From NCBI GenBank assembly GCA_945860135.1, contig CAMAPK010000002.1, forward strand, positions 1 to 64,000: 64,000 nucleotides of DNA, given 5' to 3'. Shown here piece after piece: positions 34,820 to 46,755 of this stretch; the stretch's first letter is position 1, and each line of letters starts with the position of its first letter. The notes under the pieces are model-generated. The model searched no databases and was not told where the DNA came from. It saw nothing but the letters and a program-made list of their open reading frames with translations. Source of the stretch: Nitrosovibrio sp. Nv4 (lineage in GTDB: Bacteria; Pseudomonadota; Gammaproteobacteria; Burkholderiales; Nitrosomonadaceae). The position numbers were made by a program, and so were the translations under genes.

Positions 34820-36229
34820 ATGCAGACCCTCTACGACAAACTCTGGCAAAGCCATGTGGTGCACGAAGAATCCGATAAGTCGGACGGGATGGCGCTGCTT
34901 TACATCGACCGCCATCTGGTGCATGAAGTTACCAGTCCACAGGCGTTTGAAGGACTGAGGCTGGCTGGACGCAAGCCTTGGCGTCTGGACTCAATTCTTG
35001 CGGTAGCCGACCACAATGTGCCCACCACTGAGCGCAGCCACGGTATCAGCGACCCGATATCGCGTCTGCAAGTGGAGACTCTCGACCAGAATTGCGCAGA
35101 CTTGGGTATCACCGAATTCAAAATGAACGATCTGCGCCAAGGGATCGTTCACGTAATCGGTCCGGAGCAGGGCGCCACACTGCCCGGTATGACGGTAGTG
35201 TGCGGAGATTCGCACACCAGCACGCATGGTGCATTCGCCTGTCTCGCTTTCGGTATTGGCACCTCGGAAGTGGAGCATGCGCTTGCGACCCAATGCCTGC
35301 TGCTAAAAAAAGCCAAGGCGATGCAGGTTCTGGTCGAAGGCCAGCTCGGCTATGGCGTCACTGCCAAGGACATTGCACTTGCCGTTATCGGTAAGATCGG
35401 TACCGCAGGTGGTACCGGCTATGCCATTGAATTTGCCGGCAGTGCCGTCCGCGCACTTTCCATGGAAGCACGCATGACACTGTGCAATATGGCGATTGAG
35501 GCAGGGGCGCGCGCTGGCATGATAGCGGTGGACGATATCACCATCGATTACATTAAGGGACGCCCTTTTGCACCAAAAGGCGAATTATGGGAGAAAGCGG
35601 TCGCTTATTGGCGCACTCTCAAAAGTGACGAGGGGGTAACCTTCGAGCAGGTGATAAGGCTGGATGCGACGCAAATCAAACCGCAGATAACCTGGGGAAC
35701 TTCACCCGAGATGGTGACAACGGTTGACGGCAGAGTGCCCGATCCCGCGCAGATTGCCGATGCAGTGAAGCGTCATGACATGGAGCGTGCGCTCAAATAC
35801 ATGGGACTGGCTCCCAATACGCCGATCAGTGAAATTCGTCTGGATAAGATATTCATTGGTTCCTGCACCAACTCGCGTATTGAAGACTTGCGGGCGGCGG
35901 CAGAAGTGGTGAAGGGCAGGCATATTGCCGCGAACATCAAGCTTGCCATGGTGGTGCCGGGTTCCGGTCTGGTAAAGCATCAAGCGGAGCAGGAAGGGCT
36001 TGACAGGATATTCCGTGATGCCGGTTTTGAATGGCGTGAACCGGGCTGTTCCATGTGTCTGGCGATGAATGATGACCGGCTGGCGCCGGGGGAGCGCTGC
36101 GCTTCTACGTCCAACCGCAATTTTGAGGGCAGGCAGGGACCGGGCGGACGCACTCACCTAGTGAGTCCGGTGATGGCGGCTGCAGCAGCAGTGGCGGGAC
36201 ATTTTGTGGATGTGCGGGAAATATATTAA
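34820..36229 (+). CDS. leuC: 3-isopropylmalate dehydratase large subunit
   Basis: LeuC (469 residues) isomerises 2- to 3-isopropylmalate with LeuD. Aconitase-family motifs [28 protein letters not shown] (iron-sulfur Cys) and GCSMCLAMN with the remaining cluster cysteines are intact. First gene of the leu run; separated from leuD by a tiny entericidin gene. Confidence 0.97.
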   Translation: MQTLYDKLWQSHVVHEESDKSDGMALLYIDRHLVHEVTSPQAFEGLRLAGRKPWRLDSILAVADHNVPTTERSHGISDPISRLQVETLDQNCADLGITEFKMNDLRQGIVHVIGPEQGATLPGMTVVCGDSHTSTHGAFACLAFGIGTSEVEHALATQCLLLKKAKAMQVLVEGQLGYGVTAKDIALAVIGKIGTAGGTGYAIEFAGSAVRALSMEARMTLCNMAIEAGARAGMIAVDDITIDYIKGRPFAPKGELWEKAVAYWRTLKSDEGVTFEQVIRLDATQIKPQITWGTSPEMVTTVDGRVPDPAQIADAVKRHDMERALKYMGLAPNTPISEIRLDKIFIGSCTNSRIEDLRAAAEVVKGRHIAANIKLAMVVPGSGLVKHQAEQEGLDRIFRDAGFEWREPGCSMCLAMNDDRLAPGERCASTSNRNFEGRQGPGGRTHLVSPVMAAAAAVAGHFVDVREIY

Positions 36230-36274
36230 ACTGCGAAAAGGCGTTTTTATTTATTTTTTAATAAAGAGGGTGTT

Positions 36275-36400
36275 ATGAAAACATTGCCTGTAATGATCTT
36301 GTTGATTGCCACTTTTTGTTTGTCCGCATGCAATACCTTTCAGGGCTTTGGTAAAGACCTGCAAAGGAGTGGCGAGGCGATTGAGAGAACGGCAAAATAA
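36275..36400 (+). CDS. Entericidin-type small lipoprotein
   Basis: A 41-residue protein with a lipoprotein signal: a hydrophobic segment followed by the lipobox LSAC (Cys19), then a short mature peptide NTFQGFGKDLQRSGEAIE and RTAK. This is the EcnA/EcnB entericidin pattern. A GAGGG site lies 5 nt upstream of the ATG. It sits between leuC and leuD, a placement found in several betaproteobacteria. The mature lipoprotein is outer-membrane anchored; its function is uncertain (bacteriolytic or stress-linked in E. coli). Confidence 0.9.
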   Translation: MKTLPVMILLIATFCLSACNTFQGFGKDLQRSGEAIERTAK

Positions 36401-36414
36401 CCCCCGACTAGCGA

Positions 36415-37053
36415 GTGGAAAAATTTCATTCCTGCAAGGGGCTGGTGGCGCCGCTGGACCGCGCTAACATCGATACCGATGCCATTATCCCCAAGCAGTT
36501 TCTAAAATCCATCAAACGTTCCGGCTTCGGTCAGAATCTGTTTGACGAGTGGCGTTATCTGGATCACGGCGAGCCGGGGATGGACGTGACCCAACGCAGG
36601 CTCAACCCAGATTTTATCCTTAATCAGCCGCGTTATCGTGGTGCGCAGATATTACTTGCGCGCGCAAATTTCGGTTGTGGCTCGAGCCGGGAGCATGCGC
36701 CCTGGGCTTTGCAGGATTATGGTTTCCGGGCGATCATCGCCCCCAGTTTCGCCGACATCTTTTTCAGCAATTGCTTCAAGATTGGCCTGTTGCCCATCGT
36801 GCTTGATACAAACATTGTTGATCGGATATTCCACGAAGTAAACTCAACTGAAGGTTATTGCCTGACAGTAAATCTGGAGAAGCAGACGGTGACTACGCCC
36901 AGTGGCGAAATCTGTACCTTCGATGTCGACCCGTTCCGCAAGCATTGCCTGCTGAACGGCCTGGATGAAATCGGTTTGACGTTGCAGTACGCGGATAAGA
37001 TCAAGGCATTCGAGGAAAAGCGGCGTACGGAACAGCCGTGGTTGTTTGCATAA
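36415..37053 (+). CDS. leuD: 3-isopropylmalate dehydratase small subunit
   Basis: LeuD (212 residues), the swivel-domain partner of LeuC. Motifs are [33 protein letters not shown] and [13 protein letters not shown]. The start is GTG at 36415 (MEKFHSCKG). It follows the entericidin gene by 14 nt. Confidence 0.96.
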   Translation: MEKFHSCKGLVAPLDRANIDTDAIIPKQFLKSIKRSGFGQNLFDEWRYLDHGEPGMDVTQRRLNPDFILNQPRYRGAQILLARANFGCGSSREHAPWALQDYGFRAIIAPSFADIFFSNCFKIGLLPIVLDTNIVDRIFHEVNSTEGYCLTVNLEKQTVTTPSGEICTFDVDPFRKHCLLNGLDEIGLTLQYADKIKAFEEKRRTEQPWLFA

Positions 37054-37086
37054 AAATTATTTTACTGCGGCTCAGAAAAAGGTTTT

Positions 37087-38148
37087 ATGAAAATTGCAGT
37101 TCTAGCCGGTGACGGTATCGGTCCTGAAATCATCGCCCAGGCGGTGCAGGTGCTGGAAGCGCTGAGAAGTGACGGGTTGAAATTTGAATTGGAACCGGGT
37201 TTACTGGGCGGATGCGCGGTAGATGCGACCGGGGAACCATTTCCGGAGGTGACGCACAAGCTGGTTGCCGCCGCCGATGCCGTACTGCTGGGTGCCGTGG
37301 GCGGTCCGCAGTATGACACGCTGCCGCGCGCGCAGCGCCCAGAACGGGGCTTGCTTGCTATCCGCAAGGCTCTAAACCTGTTCGCCAATTTGCGGCCAGC
37401 GGTGCTTTATCCAGAGCTTGCCAACGCTTCGACACTGAAACCCGAAGTGGTCGCGGGACTGGATATTCTGATTGTGCGCGAGTTGACCGGCGATATTTAC
37501 TTCGGCGAGCCGCGTGGCATCGAGCAGCGCGATGGTCAGCGCGTCGGTTTCAACACCATGATTTATAGCGAAGCGGAGATACGCAGAATTGCACACGTTG
37601 CTTTCCGGGCGGCGCGCAAGCGCAGTCGCAGATTGTGCTCGGTGGACAAAATGAATGTGCTTGAATGTACGCAACTATGGCGCGAAGTAGTGGTCGAAAC
37701 AGCGGCGGAATACCCCGACGTGGAGCTTACGCACATGCTGGTGGATAATGCGGCGATGCAGTTGGTACGCAATCCCAGACAGTTCGACGTGATGGTGACG
37801 GGCAACATGTTCGGCGATATTCTGTCGGATGAAGCATCAATGCTGACCGGTTCCATCGGTATGCTGCCATCGGCATCGCTGGATGACAAGAACAAAGGAC
37901 TGTATGAGCCGATCCACGGCTCAGCTCCGGATATTGCCGGCAAGGATGTGGCCAATCCGCTGGCAACGATATTGTCGGTGGCGATGATGCTGCGCTATAC
38001 ATTCGATCAGGAACCTGCGGCGGCACGCATTGAGAAGGCAGTAAAAAAAGTGCTGGCGCAAGGTTATCGCACCGGCGATATTTATGAATCAGGGATGAAA
38101 AAAGTCGGCACCGCTGGAATGGGCAACGCGGTATTGGCGAATTTATAG
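37087..38148 (+). CDS. leuB: 3-isopropylmalate dehydrogenase
   Basis: LeuB (353 residues) oxidises and decarboxylates 3-isopropylmalate using [11 protein letters not shown] at the N-terminus, the substrate region [19 protein letters not shown], and [19 protein letters not shown] with the NAD-binding [15 protein letters not shown] are all present. Third leucine-pathway gene. Confidence 0.97.
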   Translation: MKIAVLAGDGIGPEIIAQAVQVLEALRSDGLKFELEPGLLGGCAVDATGEPFPEVTHKLVAAADAVLLGAVGGPQYDTLPRAQRPERGLLAIRKALNLFANLRPAVLYPELANASTLKPEVVAGLDILIVRELTGDIYFGEPRGIEQRDGQRVGFNTMIYSEAEIRRIAHVAFRAARKRSRRLCSVDKMNVLECTQLWREVVVETAAEYPDVELTHMLVDNAAMQLVRNPRQFDVMVTGNMFGDILSDEASMLTGSIGMLPSASLDDKNKGLYEPIHGSAPDIAGKDVANPLATILSVAMMLRYTFDQEPAAARIEKAVKKVLAQGYRTGDIYESGMKKVGTAGMGNAVLANL

Positions 38149-38167
38149 ATAGAAGAGAGATGATCAA

Positions 38168-39280
38168 ATGAAACGAGTGGGATTTGTTGGCTGGCGCGGC
38201 ATGGTGGGTTCAGTGCTGATGCAGCGCATGCGGGAGGAAAATGATTTTGCGCTGGTGGAACCGGTGTTTTTCACCACTTCGCAAAAGGGCGGTCAGGGTC
38301 CGGATATCGGCAGAGAAACGCCGCCGCTCAGGGATGCATACAATATCGACGAACTCAAGGCGATGGATATCATCATTTCCTGCCAGGGGGGCGACTATAC
38401 CACTGCAGTATTTGACAAGCTGCGTCAGGCAGGCTGGCAAGGCTACTGGATTGATGCAGCCTCGACATTGCGCATGAGTAAAAATGCCGTAATCATACTC
38501 GATCCGATCAATCTGCCGGTCATCGAACAGGCGCTGCATGATGGCGGGAAAGATTTCATCGGCGGTAATTGCACCGTGAGCCTGATGTTGATGGCGATGG
38601 GTGGGTTGTTCGAAGAAGACCTGGTGGAATGGATGAGCGCCATGACTTATCAGGCGGCTTCTGGTGCGGGTGCGCAAAACATGCGTGAATTGCTGCAGCA
38701 GATGGGTGAGGCCCATCGAGTAGCGAAGACCATGCTGGATGACCCGGCTGCAAGCATACTCGACATTGACCGGGAAGTGGCGGGAACGCTGCGCGACGAG
38801 AAATTCCCTACGGCGAATTTTGGTGTGCCGCTGGCAGGCAGTCTGATTCCGTGGATAGACCGCGATCTTGGCAACGGCCAGACCCGTGAGGAATGGAAAG
38901 GCCAGTCCGAGACCAACAAAATCCTGGGACGCAGTGATCAGGCAATCCCGGTGGACGGTATTTGCGTTCGAGTCGGTGCCATGCGCTGCCATAGCCAGGC
39001 ATTGACCATCAAATTGAAAAAGGATGTTCCGCTGGACGAGATTGAAGACATTCTCGCGGCAGCTAACAGTTGGGTGCGGGTTGTTCCCAATGATCGCGAG
39101 AGTACTCTGAAGGAGCTGACGCCAGCCGCAGTTACAGGAACACTCGATATACCGGTGGGGCGGTTGCGCAAACTTGCCATGGGCAAGGAGTATTTGTCCG
39201 CATTCACGGTAGGGGATCAGTTGCTATGGGGCGCAGCAGAACCATTGCGCAGGATGCTGAGAATTCTGGTGCAGGCCTGA
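38168..39280 (+). CDS. asd: Aspartate-semialdehyde dehydrogenase
   Basis: Asd (370 residues), proteobacterial type, makes aspartate-4-semialdehyde for lysine, threonine, methionine and cell wall. [14 protein letters not shown] at the N-terminus binds NADP; the catalytic Cys is in [15 protein letters not shown]; the substrate-binding region [14 protein letters not shown] follows. It is the enzyme after LysC and sits downstream of leuB. Confidence 0.96.
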   Translation: MKRVGFVGWRGMVGSVLMQRMREENDFALVEPVFFTTSQKGGQGPDIGRETPPLRDAYNIDELKAMDIIISCQGGDYTTAVFDKLRQAGWQGYWIDAASTLRMSKNAVIILDPINLPVIEQALHDGGKDFIGGNCTVSLMLMAMGGLFEEDLVEWMSAMTYQAASGAGAQNMRELLQQMGEAHRVAKTMLDDPAASILDIDREVAGTLRDEKFPTANFGVPLAGSLIPWIDRDLGNGQTREEWKGQSETNKILGRSDQAIPVDGICVRVGAMRCHSQALTIKLKKDVPLDEIEDILAAANSWVRVVPNDRESTLKELTPAAVTGTLDIPVGRLRKLAMGKEYLSAFTVGDQLLWGAAEPLRRMLRILVQA

Positions 39281-39516
39281 CTTTTATACCCTCATTGAAG
39301 AGGTCTGAGTAATCACAGCATACTGCAATGGCTCTTTGGATAACTGGCCATTACGCGGTTAGCCTGCAGTTTTCTATAAAAACCTCATGTCACAATCAAG
39401 AATTTCAGTTAAGAAATAACCGAATTGATACGAAGCATCAGAGGTAAGCTCAGCTTGCTTCGATAACTACATGATGTTAGTCTATTTATTCTTTCAAAAA
39501 ACCAGAGTGCGCCGCT

Positions 39517-42135
39517 GTGTGCAAATCGATTTTTAAACTAGGGTTGTTCCTGATCATGTTGATGTCGCCGTGGGCTGTCCATGCGGCGGGACTGGGAAAG
39601 CTGACGGTTAATTCTGCTCTGGGACAGCCGTTCAAAGCAGAGATTGATCTGGTCGCGGTAAAAAAAGAGGAGATCCCTTCCTTAGCGGCACGTCTTGCCT
39701 CACGCGATGCTTTTCGTAAGGCAGATGTCGATTATGCGCCATTCCTGTCTACGTTCACAGTCAGCGTCGAAGCCCGCTCCGACGGCCAGCCCTACATCAG
39801 AATTATCTCCTCGCAACCCGTTGTTGAACCGTTCCTGAGCATGCTGATCGAATTGAACTGGGCATCGGGGAGATTGCTGCGTGAATATACCGTACTGCTG
39901 GATCTGCCAGAAACTGACAGACCTCAGCCGGTAGCGCCGGTCATCCAGGCTGCGCCGGTAATTCAAAACGTGCCCGCGGTCCAGATTGCACCCACTGAGC
40001 CACCTGTCGTCGAAACTGAACCGGTCATGCTGGAAAAACCGGATGCCCCGATTAAAGATTTCATCAGTGACAAGAAGCCAGCGATACCGGAACCAGCCCC
40101 GATTGGCAGAACTGGTGGCACTACCTATGGTCCGATAAGGAGCGGCGATACTCTAAGCAGGATCGCCCGGCAGGTTGCCCCCGATGGGGTAAATCTCAAT
40201 CAGATGCTGGTTGCGTTGCATCGTGCCAACCGTGATGCCTTCTCCGGCAATAATATAAATCGGCTTAAGGCGGGGCCAATTCTGCGAGTGCCGGACAGCG
40301 ATGAAATTGCCAAAATTTCTTCGACAGAAGCGGCCATAGAAGTAAAAGCGCAAATAGCTGACTGGAATGCTTACCGGCAGAAGTTGGCTGCGGCTACCGG
40401 TGCAACTCCAGCGATTGGGGCACCAAAGCAAACGGCCAGCGGCAAGATCACCACCATTGTTGAGGACAATTCCGCCGCAGCCAGAGAGCCATCCAAAGAA
40501 GTGCTGAAACTTTCCAAAGGCGAAGTGCTGAGCGGGGCAGATGGCAAGGGAGTAAACGCATCGCAGGATCGCATTCGCGCAATGGAAGAGGATGCTATTG
40601 CCAGGAATAAGGCGTTAACCGAAGCCAACGAGCGAATTGCGCTGCTGGAAAAGAACATCAAGGAAATGCAGCAGCTTCTGGAATTGAAATCCGCCACCAT
40701 GGTGGAAGCACAAAAACGGGCAGAAGGCCTCAAGCCGGATGTTGCTACCCAGTCTTCAGCCCCGACGGCCTCACCCCAGCCTGCTCCGGTGCCTGCCGTG
40801 TCAGCTGAATCGGAAGACGTAAGCGCAGCACCCGCAGAATCGGATGCACCTGCAGTAGCAGCAACCAAACCTGCCGAGCCAGCCAAGCCTGCGGTGGATC
40901 CCGCCGTTACACCGGTTGCGCCGCCGTCTGTTCCAGTGGAATCCTCGCTGATGGATGACCTCATGCAGAACATCGAATATGTGGGGGGTGTGCTTGCGCT
41001 TCTGCTGACCGGGATACTTGGTGCATCCATGATGCGTCGAAAAAAAGAAATTCCAGCGGGCGGTTCCGATGTGATTGCAATGCCGTCCATGACAGAAACT
41101 CAACTGCACGACGAAGCGTTGCCCGTAGTGGCGGCGCCTGTGCCTGCAGCCGTGCCGGAAGCAGTTATAAGTACCGGAGATGTCGATCCAGTCGCCGAAG
41201 CGGAAATTTATCTGGATTATGGGCGCGATACTCAAGCCGAGAAAACTCTCACGGAGGCCCTGGTAAAGGATCCGAATCGTCCGGAAATATTGGCCAAATT
41301 GCTTGAAGTGTATGTTCAACGCAAGGACAAGGTCGCATTCGAAGCCACCGCCCGGACACTGAAAGCCGTAGCACCTTCAAGCCCACTGTGGGAGAGGGCT
41401 GCCGGATTGGGAGCCGGGATCGATCCTGGGAACCCTTTGTACGGCGACGCGGTCGCGACAAATACTAGTGCGACCAAGGATGAGGTACCTGCACCTATTT
41501 CCGATTCACCGCAGAATGTAACCGAAGCGGAAATGATTTCTGCCATGGATTTTGACATGGATGACACCACTTCCACGCCAGCAAACCAATCAGCGGCATG
41601 GAAGCAGACGGCTGAGCCTGATTCTGGAATGGGATTTGATGCAGAGTATGGCAGCGATGATCACAAAGTTTCTGTGATCGACACCCAATCTACTGCGGCT
41701 GCTGCATCAACAATGCCGACGGAGAAGGGCCTGGAAAAAGCCATGCCGGCTGATCTTGATGCTCCTGCGACGAATACTGCTGTGGAAACTCCACCGGCTG
41801 AAGACACGGGATTGGCTTTCAGCATTGATTTTCCCGCTACACCTGAGCCCGAGTCCGAACCGGCTGCAGTGTCAGCGCTGGATTTCGCTCCCCTGCCCGA
41901 GTCTGATCTGGTTGATATTGATTTAAACCTGGGCGAACCACTACCTAACTTATCAGCCGATACCAAACCTGAGGAAAGTGCCCACTGGCATGAGATTGCT
42001 ACCAAGATTGATTTGGCCAGAGCCTATCAGGAAATGGGCGACAATGATGGTGCCAGAGAAATTCTCGAGGAAGTAATGCGCGAAGGCGATGCCCAGCAAC
42101 AAGAGAGTGCGCAGACAATGCTGGCGAGTCTGTAG
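39517..42135 (+). CDS. fimV: FimV/HubP-family polar hub protein
   Basis: An 872-residue FimV-type protein. A signal peptide (cleaved around AHAAG) is followed by the conserved FimV N-terminal domain (LGKLTVNSALGQPFKAEI), a LysM-type peptidoglycan module (about 205-255: YGPIRSGDTLSRIARQV), a coiled coil (about 360-400), a Pro/Ala-rich linker, one membrane helix (about 489-507), and an acidic cytoplasmic part ending in the FimV C-terminal TPR-like domain (LARAYQEMGDNDGAREILEEV). FimV/HubP organises the cell pole for type IV pili, flagella and chemotaxis. GTG start. The 236-nt upstream gap has no visible gene. Confidence 0.93.
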   Translation: MCKSIFKLGLFLIMLMSPWAVHAAGLGKLTVNSALGQPFKAEIDLVAVKKEEIPSLAARLASRDAFRKADVDYAPFLSTFTVSVEARSDGQPYIRIISSQPVVEPFLSMLIELNWASGRLLREYTVLLDLPETDRPQPVAPVIQAAPVIQNVPAVQIAPTEPPVVETEPVMLEKPDAPIKDFISDKKPAIPEPAPIGRTGGTTYGPIRSGDTLSRIARQVAPDGVNLNQMLVALHRANRDAFSGNNINRLKAGPILRVPDSDEIAKISSTEAAIEVKAQIADWNAYRQKLAAATGATPAIGAPKQTASGKITTIVEDNSAAAREPSKEVLKLSKGEVLSGADGKGVNASQDRIRAMEEDAIARNKALTEANERIALLEKNIKEMQQLLELKSATMVEAQKRAEGLKPDVATQSSAPTASPQPAPVPAVSAESEDVSAAPAESDAPAVAATKPAEPAKPAVDPAVTPVAPPSVPVESSLMDDLMQNIEYVGGVLALLLTGILGASMMRRKKEIPAGGSDVIAMPSMTETQLHDEALPVVAAPVPAAVPEAVISTGDVDPVAEAEIYLDYGRDTQAEKTLTEALVKDPNRPEILAKLLEVYVQRKDKVAFEATARTLKAVAPSSPLWERAAGLGAGIDPGNPLYGDAVATNTSATKDEVPAPISDSPQNVTEAEMISAMDFDMDDTTSTPANQSAAWKQTAEPDSGMGFDAEYGSDDHKVSVIDTQSTAAAASTMPTEKGLEKAMPADLDAPATNTAVETPPAEDTGLAFSIDFPATPEPESEPAAVSALDFAPLPESDLVDIDLNLGEPLPNLSADTKPEESAHWHEIATKIDLARAYQEMGDNDGAREILEEVMREGDAQQQESAQTMLASL

Positions 42136-42305
42136 GATTTGCAGCCCCCAATCTGGTATTAATCAAAGATTAATTAGAAATTCCTGCGGTGCTATTCCAC
42201 GGGATTCCATATGTTCAGCATCTCTACTTTCCCTGCAGTTCCATCCATGCACCCGGCCGCTCCGATCCAGCTCTGGATCGTTTCGACACTGACAGCACTG
42301 ACTCT

Positions 42306-43121
42306 GTGAGAATCGCGCTGGCACTGGAGTACGATGGTAACGGTTTCTGTGGCTGGCAAAGCCAGCCTTCGGGCAGATCGGTACAGGATGCACTGGAAAA
42401 GGCATTGTCGAAAATCGCCGGTAGCGATGTCCGGGTGGTCACGGCGGGACGCACTGATACCGGCGTGCATGCCTTGTATCAGGTGGTGCATTTCGACTCG
42501 CAGGCACAGCGGCCTGCAAGTGCCTGGGTACGTGGCGTCAACGCGCTGTTGCCTGACAGTATGGCGGTGCTGTGGGCATCTGAAGTTCCCGATGACTTCC
42601 ATGCCCGCTACAGCGCCAGCGAACGCTGTTATCTTTACCTGCTGCTGAATCATCCAGTACGCCCCGGGCTTCATCATGGCAAAGTCGGCTGGTTCCATCA
42701 GCCCCTTGATCTGGAACGGATGCGAGTTGCCGCACATATGTTGGTGGGTGAGCACGATTTCAGTGCCTTCCGTGCAGCCGAATGCCAGGCCAAGTCCCCG
42801 GTGCGCAATCTGACCAAATTGGAAATTACGCAGCAAGGCGACATCATTGCGTTTGAACTGCGTGCCAATGCGTTTCTGCATCACATGGTGCGCAATATTG
42901 TGGGTTGCCTGGTTTATGTGGGCAAAGGCAAATATCAGCCTGAATGGATGCAAACTTTGCTGGAAGGTTGTGATCGCACTCATGCTGCACCGACTTTTCC
43001 CGCTGCCGGGTTATACTTGGCGGGGATTGCTTATGATCCAAAATGGGGTATGCCGGGATTCACAGAGCCGCTCATCACAGGCCTGCTGCCACGGATTCAG
43101 TCGCGCCAGGGAAAAACTTAA
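42306..43121 (+). CDS. truA: tRNA pseudouridine(38-40) synthase TruA
   Basis: TruA (271 residues) modifies the anticodon arm. ALEYDGNGFCGWQSQ at the N-terminus, the catalytic AGRTDTGVHALYQVVHFD with its Asp, and FLHHMVRNIVG near the end are diagnostic. GTG at 42306 (MRIALALEYDG) is chosen; a 39-residue upstream extension is not conserved. It sits between fimV and trpF as in other betaproteobacteria. Confidence 0.94.
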   Translation: MRIALALEYDGNGFCGWQSQPSGRSVQDALEKALSKIAGSDVRVVTAGRTDTGVHALYQVVHFDSQAQRPASAWVRGVNALLPDSMAVLWASEVPDDFHARYSASERCYLYLLLNHPVRPGLHHGKVGWFHQPLDLERMRVAAHMLVGEHDFSAFRAAECQAKSPVRNLTKLEITQQGDIIAFELRANAFLHHMVRNIVGCLVYVGKGKYQPEWMQTLLEGCDRTHAAPTFPAAGLYLAGIAYDPKWGMPGFTEPLITGLLPRIQSRQGKT

Positions 43122-43177
43122 TTACGAATAACAGCAAGCTTGTTCTTCAATCGTGTTCAACAGATTCATTTTGACTT

Positions 43178-43804
43178 ATGCTCACCCGAATAAAAATCTG
43201 CGGCATTACCCGCATTGAAGATGCGCTGGCGGCAGCACATCTGGGTACAGATGCCATCGGTCTTGTGTTCTGGCCGCAAAGCGCACGTTCCATCACGCCT
43301 GCCAAGGCGCGTGAAATTGTAGCTGCGCTGCCGCCATTCATCAGTTCGGTAGGTGTATATGTTGATCCGGAAGCGGAATGGGTAGAAGAAACCGTCGCTG
43401 TCGCTGGCTTGAGCCTGTTGCAATTTCACGGTGATGAATCTCCGGAGTTCTGCAGCCAATTTTCACTGCCATATATTAAGGCCGTGCGAGTCAGAGCCGG
43501 GGTAGATTTGCTACAATACGCAACTCGTTATTCCAGTGCCAGGGGACTGCTGCTGGATAGCTATGTCGAAGGTACGCCGGGTGGAACTGGGGACGTGTTT
43601 AACTGGAACTTGATTCCGCAGCGCATGCCGTTGCCGCTGATTCTTTCCGGCGGCCTTCATCCCGGCAACGTGATGGCGGCGATCAAACAGGTGCAACCTT
43701 GGGCGGTGGACGTGTCGAGCGGGGTGGAAGTCGCCAGGGGTATCAAGGATGCGGAGAAAATTGCCACTTTCATGCAAGGAGTTCGAAATAGTGAAAGTTT
43801 ATGA
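43178..43804 (+). CDS. trpF: Phosphoribosylanthranilate isomerase
   Basis: TrpF (208 residues), a beta/alpha barrel of tryptophan synthesis. [14 protein letters not shown] at the N-terminus (catalytic Cys), [21 protein letters not shown] and GLHPGNV with VDVSSGVE at the phosphate site are all visible. It overlaps trpB by 14 nt. Confidence 0.96.
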   Translation: MLTRIKICGITRIEDALAAAHLGTDAIGLVFWPQSARSITPAKAREIVAALPPFISSVGVYVDPEAEWVEETVAVAGLSLLQFHGDESPEFCSQFSLPYIKAVRVRAGVDLLQYATRYSSARGLLLDSYVEGTPGGTGDVFNWNLIPQRMPLPLILSGGLHPGNVMAAIKQVQPWAVDVSSGVEVARGIKDAEKIATFMQGVRNSESL

Positions 43805-44990
43805 TCTTCCTGACAAGCGCGGCCATTTTGGCCCTTATGGCGGGATATTTGTAGCTGAAACACTGATCGCCGCGCTGGAGGAATTGCGCAGCCAGTATGA
43901 GCACTACCGCAGTGATGCCGATTTTCAGGCGGAATTTGCCTATGAGTTGAAACATTACGTGGGACGACCCAGCCCCATTTATCATGCAAAGAGATGGTCG
44001 GCACTTCTGGGGGGGGCGCAGATTCTGCTGAAGCGGGAAGATCTGAACCACACTGGCGCACACAAAATCAACAACACCATCGGTCAGGCATTGCTGGCCA
44101 AACGTATGGGCAAGCCGCGCGTGATTGCCGAAACCGGGGCGGGCCAGCATGGCGTTGCCAGTGCCACGGTAGCCGCGCGCTACGGGATGGAATGCGTGGT
44201 CTACATGGGTTCCGAGGATGTAAAGCGCCAGGCTACCAATGTTTACCGCATGAAGCTGCTGGGTGCGACGGTGGTGCCAGTCGAGTCCGGTTCCCGGACA
44301 CTGAAAGACGCGCTTAATGAAGCCATGCGCGACTGGGTCACCAACGTTGAGAATACTTTCTATATCATCGGCACAGTGGCGGGTCCACATCCCTATCCAA
44401 TGATGGTGCGTGATTTCCAAGCCATCATCGGGCGCGAAGCCAAGGTGCAGATGCAGGAAGAATATGGACGCCAGCCGGATGCGCTGATCGCCTGCGTCGG
44501 TGGCGGATCAAATGCCATTGGCCTGTTCTACCCTTACATAGACGACGGCAATGTACGCATGATAGGTGTGGAAGCGGCAGGTCATGGCATCGAAAGTGGG
44601 CAGCACGCTGCCACCCTGATGACAGGAAGGCCTGGTGTGCTGCATGGCAATCGCACCTACCTGATTCAGGATGAGGACGGCCAGATCGTCGAAACCCATT
44701 CCATTTCCGCTGGCCTCGACTACCCCGGTGTTGGTCCGGAACATTCCTGGCTCAAGGACAGCAACCGCGCCGAATACGTGGGGATAACCGATGCTGAAGC
44801 GCTGGCGGCGTTTCATACCCTGTGTCGTTATGAGGGCATCATGCCGGCGCTGGAATCAAGTCACGCGCTGGCTTACGCTGCCAAGCTCGCGCCTACGCTC
44901 GACAAGGACAAGTTGCTGCTGGTGAATCTCTCCGGGCGCGGTGACAAGGACATGGCCACCGTGGCCCAAGCCTCCGGCATCACATTCTGA
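43791..44990 (+). CDS. trpB: Tryptophan synthase beta chain
   Basis: TrpB (399 residues) is the PLP-dependent enzyme that joins indole and serine. The PLP lysine is in [11 protein letters not shown], with [11 protein letters not shown] and GGGSNAIG at the phosphate site. The start GTG at 43791 ([18 protein letters not shown]) has AGGAG 9 nt upstream and overlaps the trpF end. Confidence 0.97.
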   Translation: MKVYDLPDKRGHFGPYGGIFVAETLIAALEELRSQYEHYRSDADFQAEFAYELKHYVGRPSPIYHAKRWSALLGGAQILLKREDLNHTGAHKINNTIGQALLAKRMGKPRVIAETGAGQHGVASATVAARYGMECVVYMGSEDVKRQATNVYRMKLLGATVVPVESGSRTLKDALNEAMRDWVTNVENTFYIIGTVAGPHPYPMMVRDFQAIIGREAKVQMQEEYGRQPDALIACVGGGSNAIGLFYPYIDDGNVRMIGVEAAGHGIESGQHAATLMTGRPGVLHGNRTYLIQDEDGQIVETHSISAGLDYPGVGPEHSWLKDSNRAEYVGITDAEALAAFHTLCRYEGIMPALESSHALAYAAKLAPTLDKDKLLLVNLSGRGDKDMATVAQASGITF

Positions 44991-45007
44991 CCAAACCCGA
45001 GATATTC

Positions 45008-45820
45008 ATGTCCCGTATTGCAACAGTATTTGCCAGCCTGCGCCAGCAAAACAAGAAAGCCCTGATCCCTTTCATCACCGCCGGTGATCCGGATCCGACC
45101 ATGACGGTTCCATTGATGCATGAACTGGTGCAAGCGGGCGCCGACATCATCGAGCTGGGGGTGCCATTTTCTGACCCGATGGCGGATGGGCCAACCATAC
45201 AACGTTCCTCCGAGAGAGCGTTGAAGCATCACGTGGGCTTGAAAGATGTATTGGCCATGGTGGCGGAATTCAGAACAAGCGATATGGGCACGCCCGTGGT
45301 GTTGATGGGTTATGCCAATCCGGTGGAAGCGATGGGCTACGCGAAGTTTGCCGCCAAGGCAAAAGAATGCGGCGTAGACGGAGTGCTGACGGTGGATTAT
45401 CCACCGGAAGAATGTGCGGAATGGGTGGAACATCTCAGGCAGCAGAAACTGGATGCAATTTTCTTGTTGTCGCCCACCACGCCACAGGCCCGCATTGAGC
45501 AAGTGGCAGAAATGGCGCAGGGGTATGTGTACTACGTTTCGCTGAAAGGCGTGACCGGCGCATCACACCTTGATCTGGGCGAAGTAGCCAGAAAGCTGGA
45601 TCAACTGCGGTCGCATATTTCCATCCCCATCGGTGTCGGTTTCGGTATTCGCGATGGCGCGACGGCCAAGGCGGTGGCCAGATTGGCGGATGCGGTGGTG
45701 GTGGGTAGCCGCATCATCGAGGAAATCGAGAAGTCACCCAAAACAAAAGTGCTGGCAAGTGTGGGTCGTTTGGTAAAAGACCTGCGTAGCGCGATTGATG
45801 AAGTCAGCAGCAAACATTAA
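45008..45820 (+). CDS. trpA: Tryptophan synthase alpha chain
   Basis: TrpA (270 residues), the indole-releasing subunit. [12 protein letters not shown], the catalytic Glu in [18 protein letters not shown], a catalytic Asp in [14 protein letters not shown] and [13 protein letters not shown] are in place. It lies 17 nt after trpB. Confidence 0.97.
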   Translation: MSRIATVFASLRQQNKKALIPFITAGDPDPTMTVPLMHELVQAGADIIELGVPFSDPMADGPTIQRSSERALKHHVGLKDVLAMVAEFRTSDMGTPVVLMGYANPVEAMGYAKFAAKAKECGVDGVLTVDYPPEECAEWVEHLRQQKLDAIFLLSPTTPQARIEQVAEMAQGYVYYVSLKGVTGASHLDLGEVARKLDQLRSHISIPIGVGFGIRDGATAKAVARLADAVVVGSRIIEEIEKSPKTKVLASVGRLVKDLRSAIDEVSSKH

Positions 45821-45837
45821 AGGTTGAATGCAGACTT

Positions 45838-46707
45838 ATGAGCTGGTTCCAGAAACTTCTCCCTCCGAAAATCAAGCGCAAGGAAAGCGGCGATAAAAAA
45901 ATCGTTCCCGAAGGACTGTGGAGCAAATGCGCTTCCTGCGAAGCGGTGCTGTATTACTCCGATCTGGGAAATAATCTCAACGTCTGTCCCAAGTGTAATC
46001 ATCACAACCGCATTTCTGCCAGAGTACGCCTCGATTTGTTGCTGGACGCCGAGGGGCGTTACGAGATCGGCGCAGAAGTGCAGTCATTGGACCCACTCAA
46101 ATTCAAAGACAGCAAACGTTACAGTGATCGCTTATCGCAGGCGAAAATAGATACTGATGAAGACGACGCACTGGTGGTAATGCAGGGCAGCGTCAAGACG
46201 GTTCCTGTAGTAGTGGCGGCGTTCGAGTTTGGTTTCATGGGTGGCTCGATGGGTTCGGTGGTGGGCGAGCGTTTTGCACGCGGCGTGCAGGTATGCGTTG
46301 AACAGCATCTGCCGTTTATATGTTTTACCGCCAGTGGCGGGGCACGCATGCAGGAGGGGCTGTTATCGCTGATGCAAATGGCCAAGACATCGGCGGCACT
46401 GACCCAATTAAGCCAGGAAAAGATCCCTTTCATCTCGGTGCTTACCGATCCCACCATGGGCGGCGTATCGGCCAGCTTCGCCTTTATCGGCGACGTGGTA
46501 ATCGCTGAACCGGGAGCGTTGATCGGTTTTGCCGGGCCGCGCGTGATCGAGCAGACAGTGCGGCAAACCCTGCCGGAAGGCTTCCAGCGCGCCGAGTTCC
46601 TGCTGGAACATGGGGCGATCGACATGATCGTGGACCGTAGGCAGATGCGTGACAAGCTCGCTAATCTGTGCACGTTGCTGATGCGGGTGCCCGCTCCCAC
46701 ATCCTGA
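45838..46707 (+). CDS. accD: Acetyl-CoA carboxylase carboxyltransferase subunit beta
   Basis: AccD (289 residues), the zinc-containing half of the carboxyltransferase that makes malonyl-CoA. A four-Cys zinc finger ([14 protein letters not shown] then CPKC) starts at about residue 27; the crotonase-type core follows ([45 protein letters not shown]). It follows trpA by 17 nt and precedes folC, a conserved order. Confidence 0.97.
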   Translation: MSWFQKLLPPKIKRKESGDKKIVPEGLWSKCASCEAVLYYSDLGNNLNVCPKCNHHNRISARVRLDLLLDAEGRYEIGAEVQSLDPLKFKDSKRYSDRLSQAKIDTDEDDALVVMQGSVKTVPVVVAAFEFGFMGGSMGSVVGERFARGVQVCVEQHLPFICFTASGGARMQEGLLSLMQMAKTSAALTQLSQEKIPFISVLTDPTMGGVSASFAFIGDVVIAEPGALIGFAGPRVIEQTVRQTLPEGFQRAEFLLEHGAIDMIVDRRQMRDKLANLCTLLMRVPAPTS

Positions 46708-46755
46708 TTCAATCCGTATCGTGGCATTCATTGCCAGAACCGCACGTGACGGCAA

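Noticed and set aside
39356..39368. CGGTTAGCCTGCA upstream of fimV, identical to 13 nt just before the riboswitch core (34639-34651, minus strand)
   Set aside because: The following sequence at fimV lacks every GEMM-I block, so there is no second riboswitch; a 13-nt match in 64 kb may be chance.
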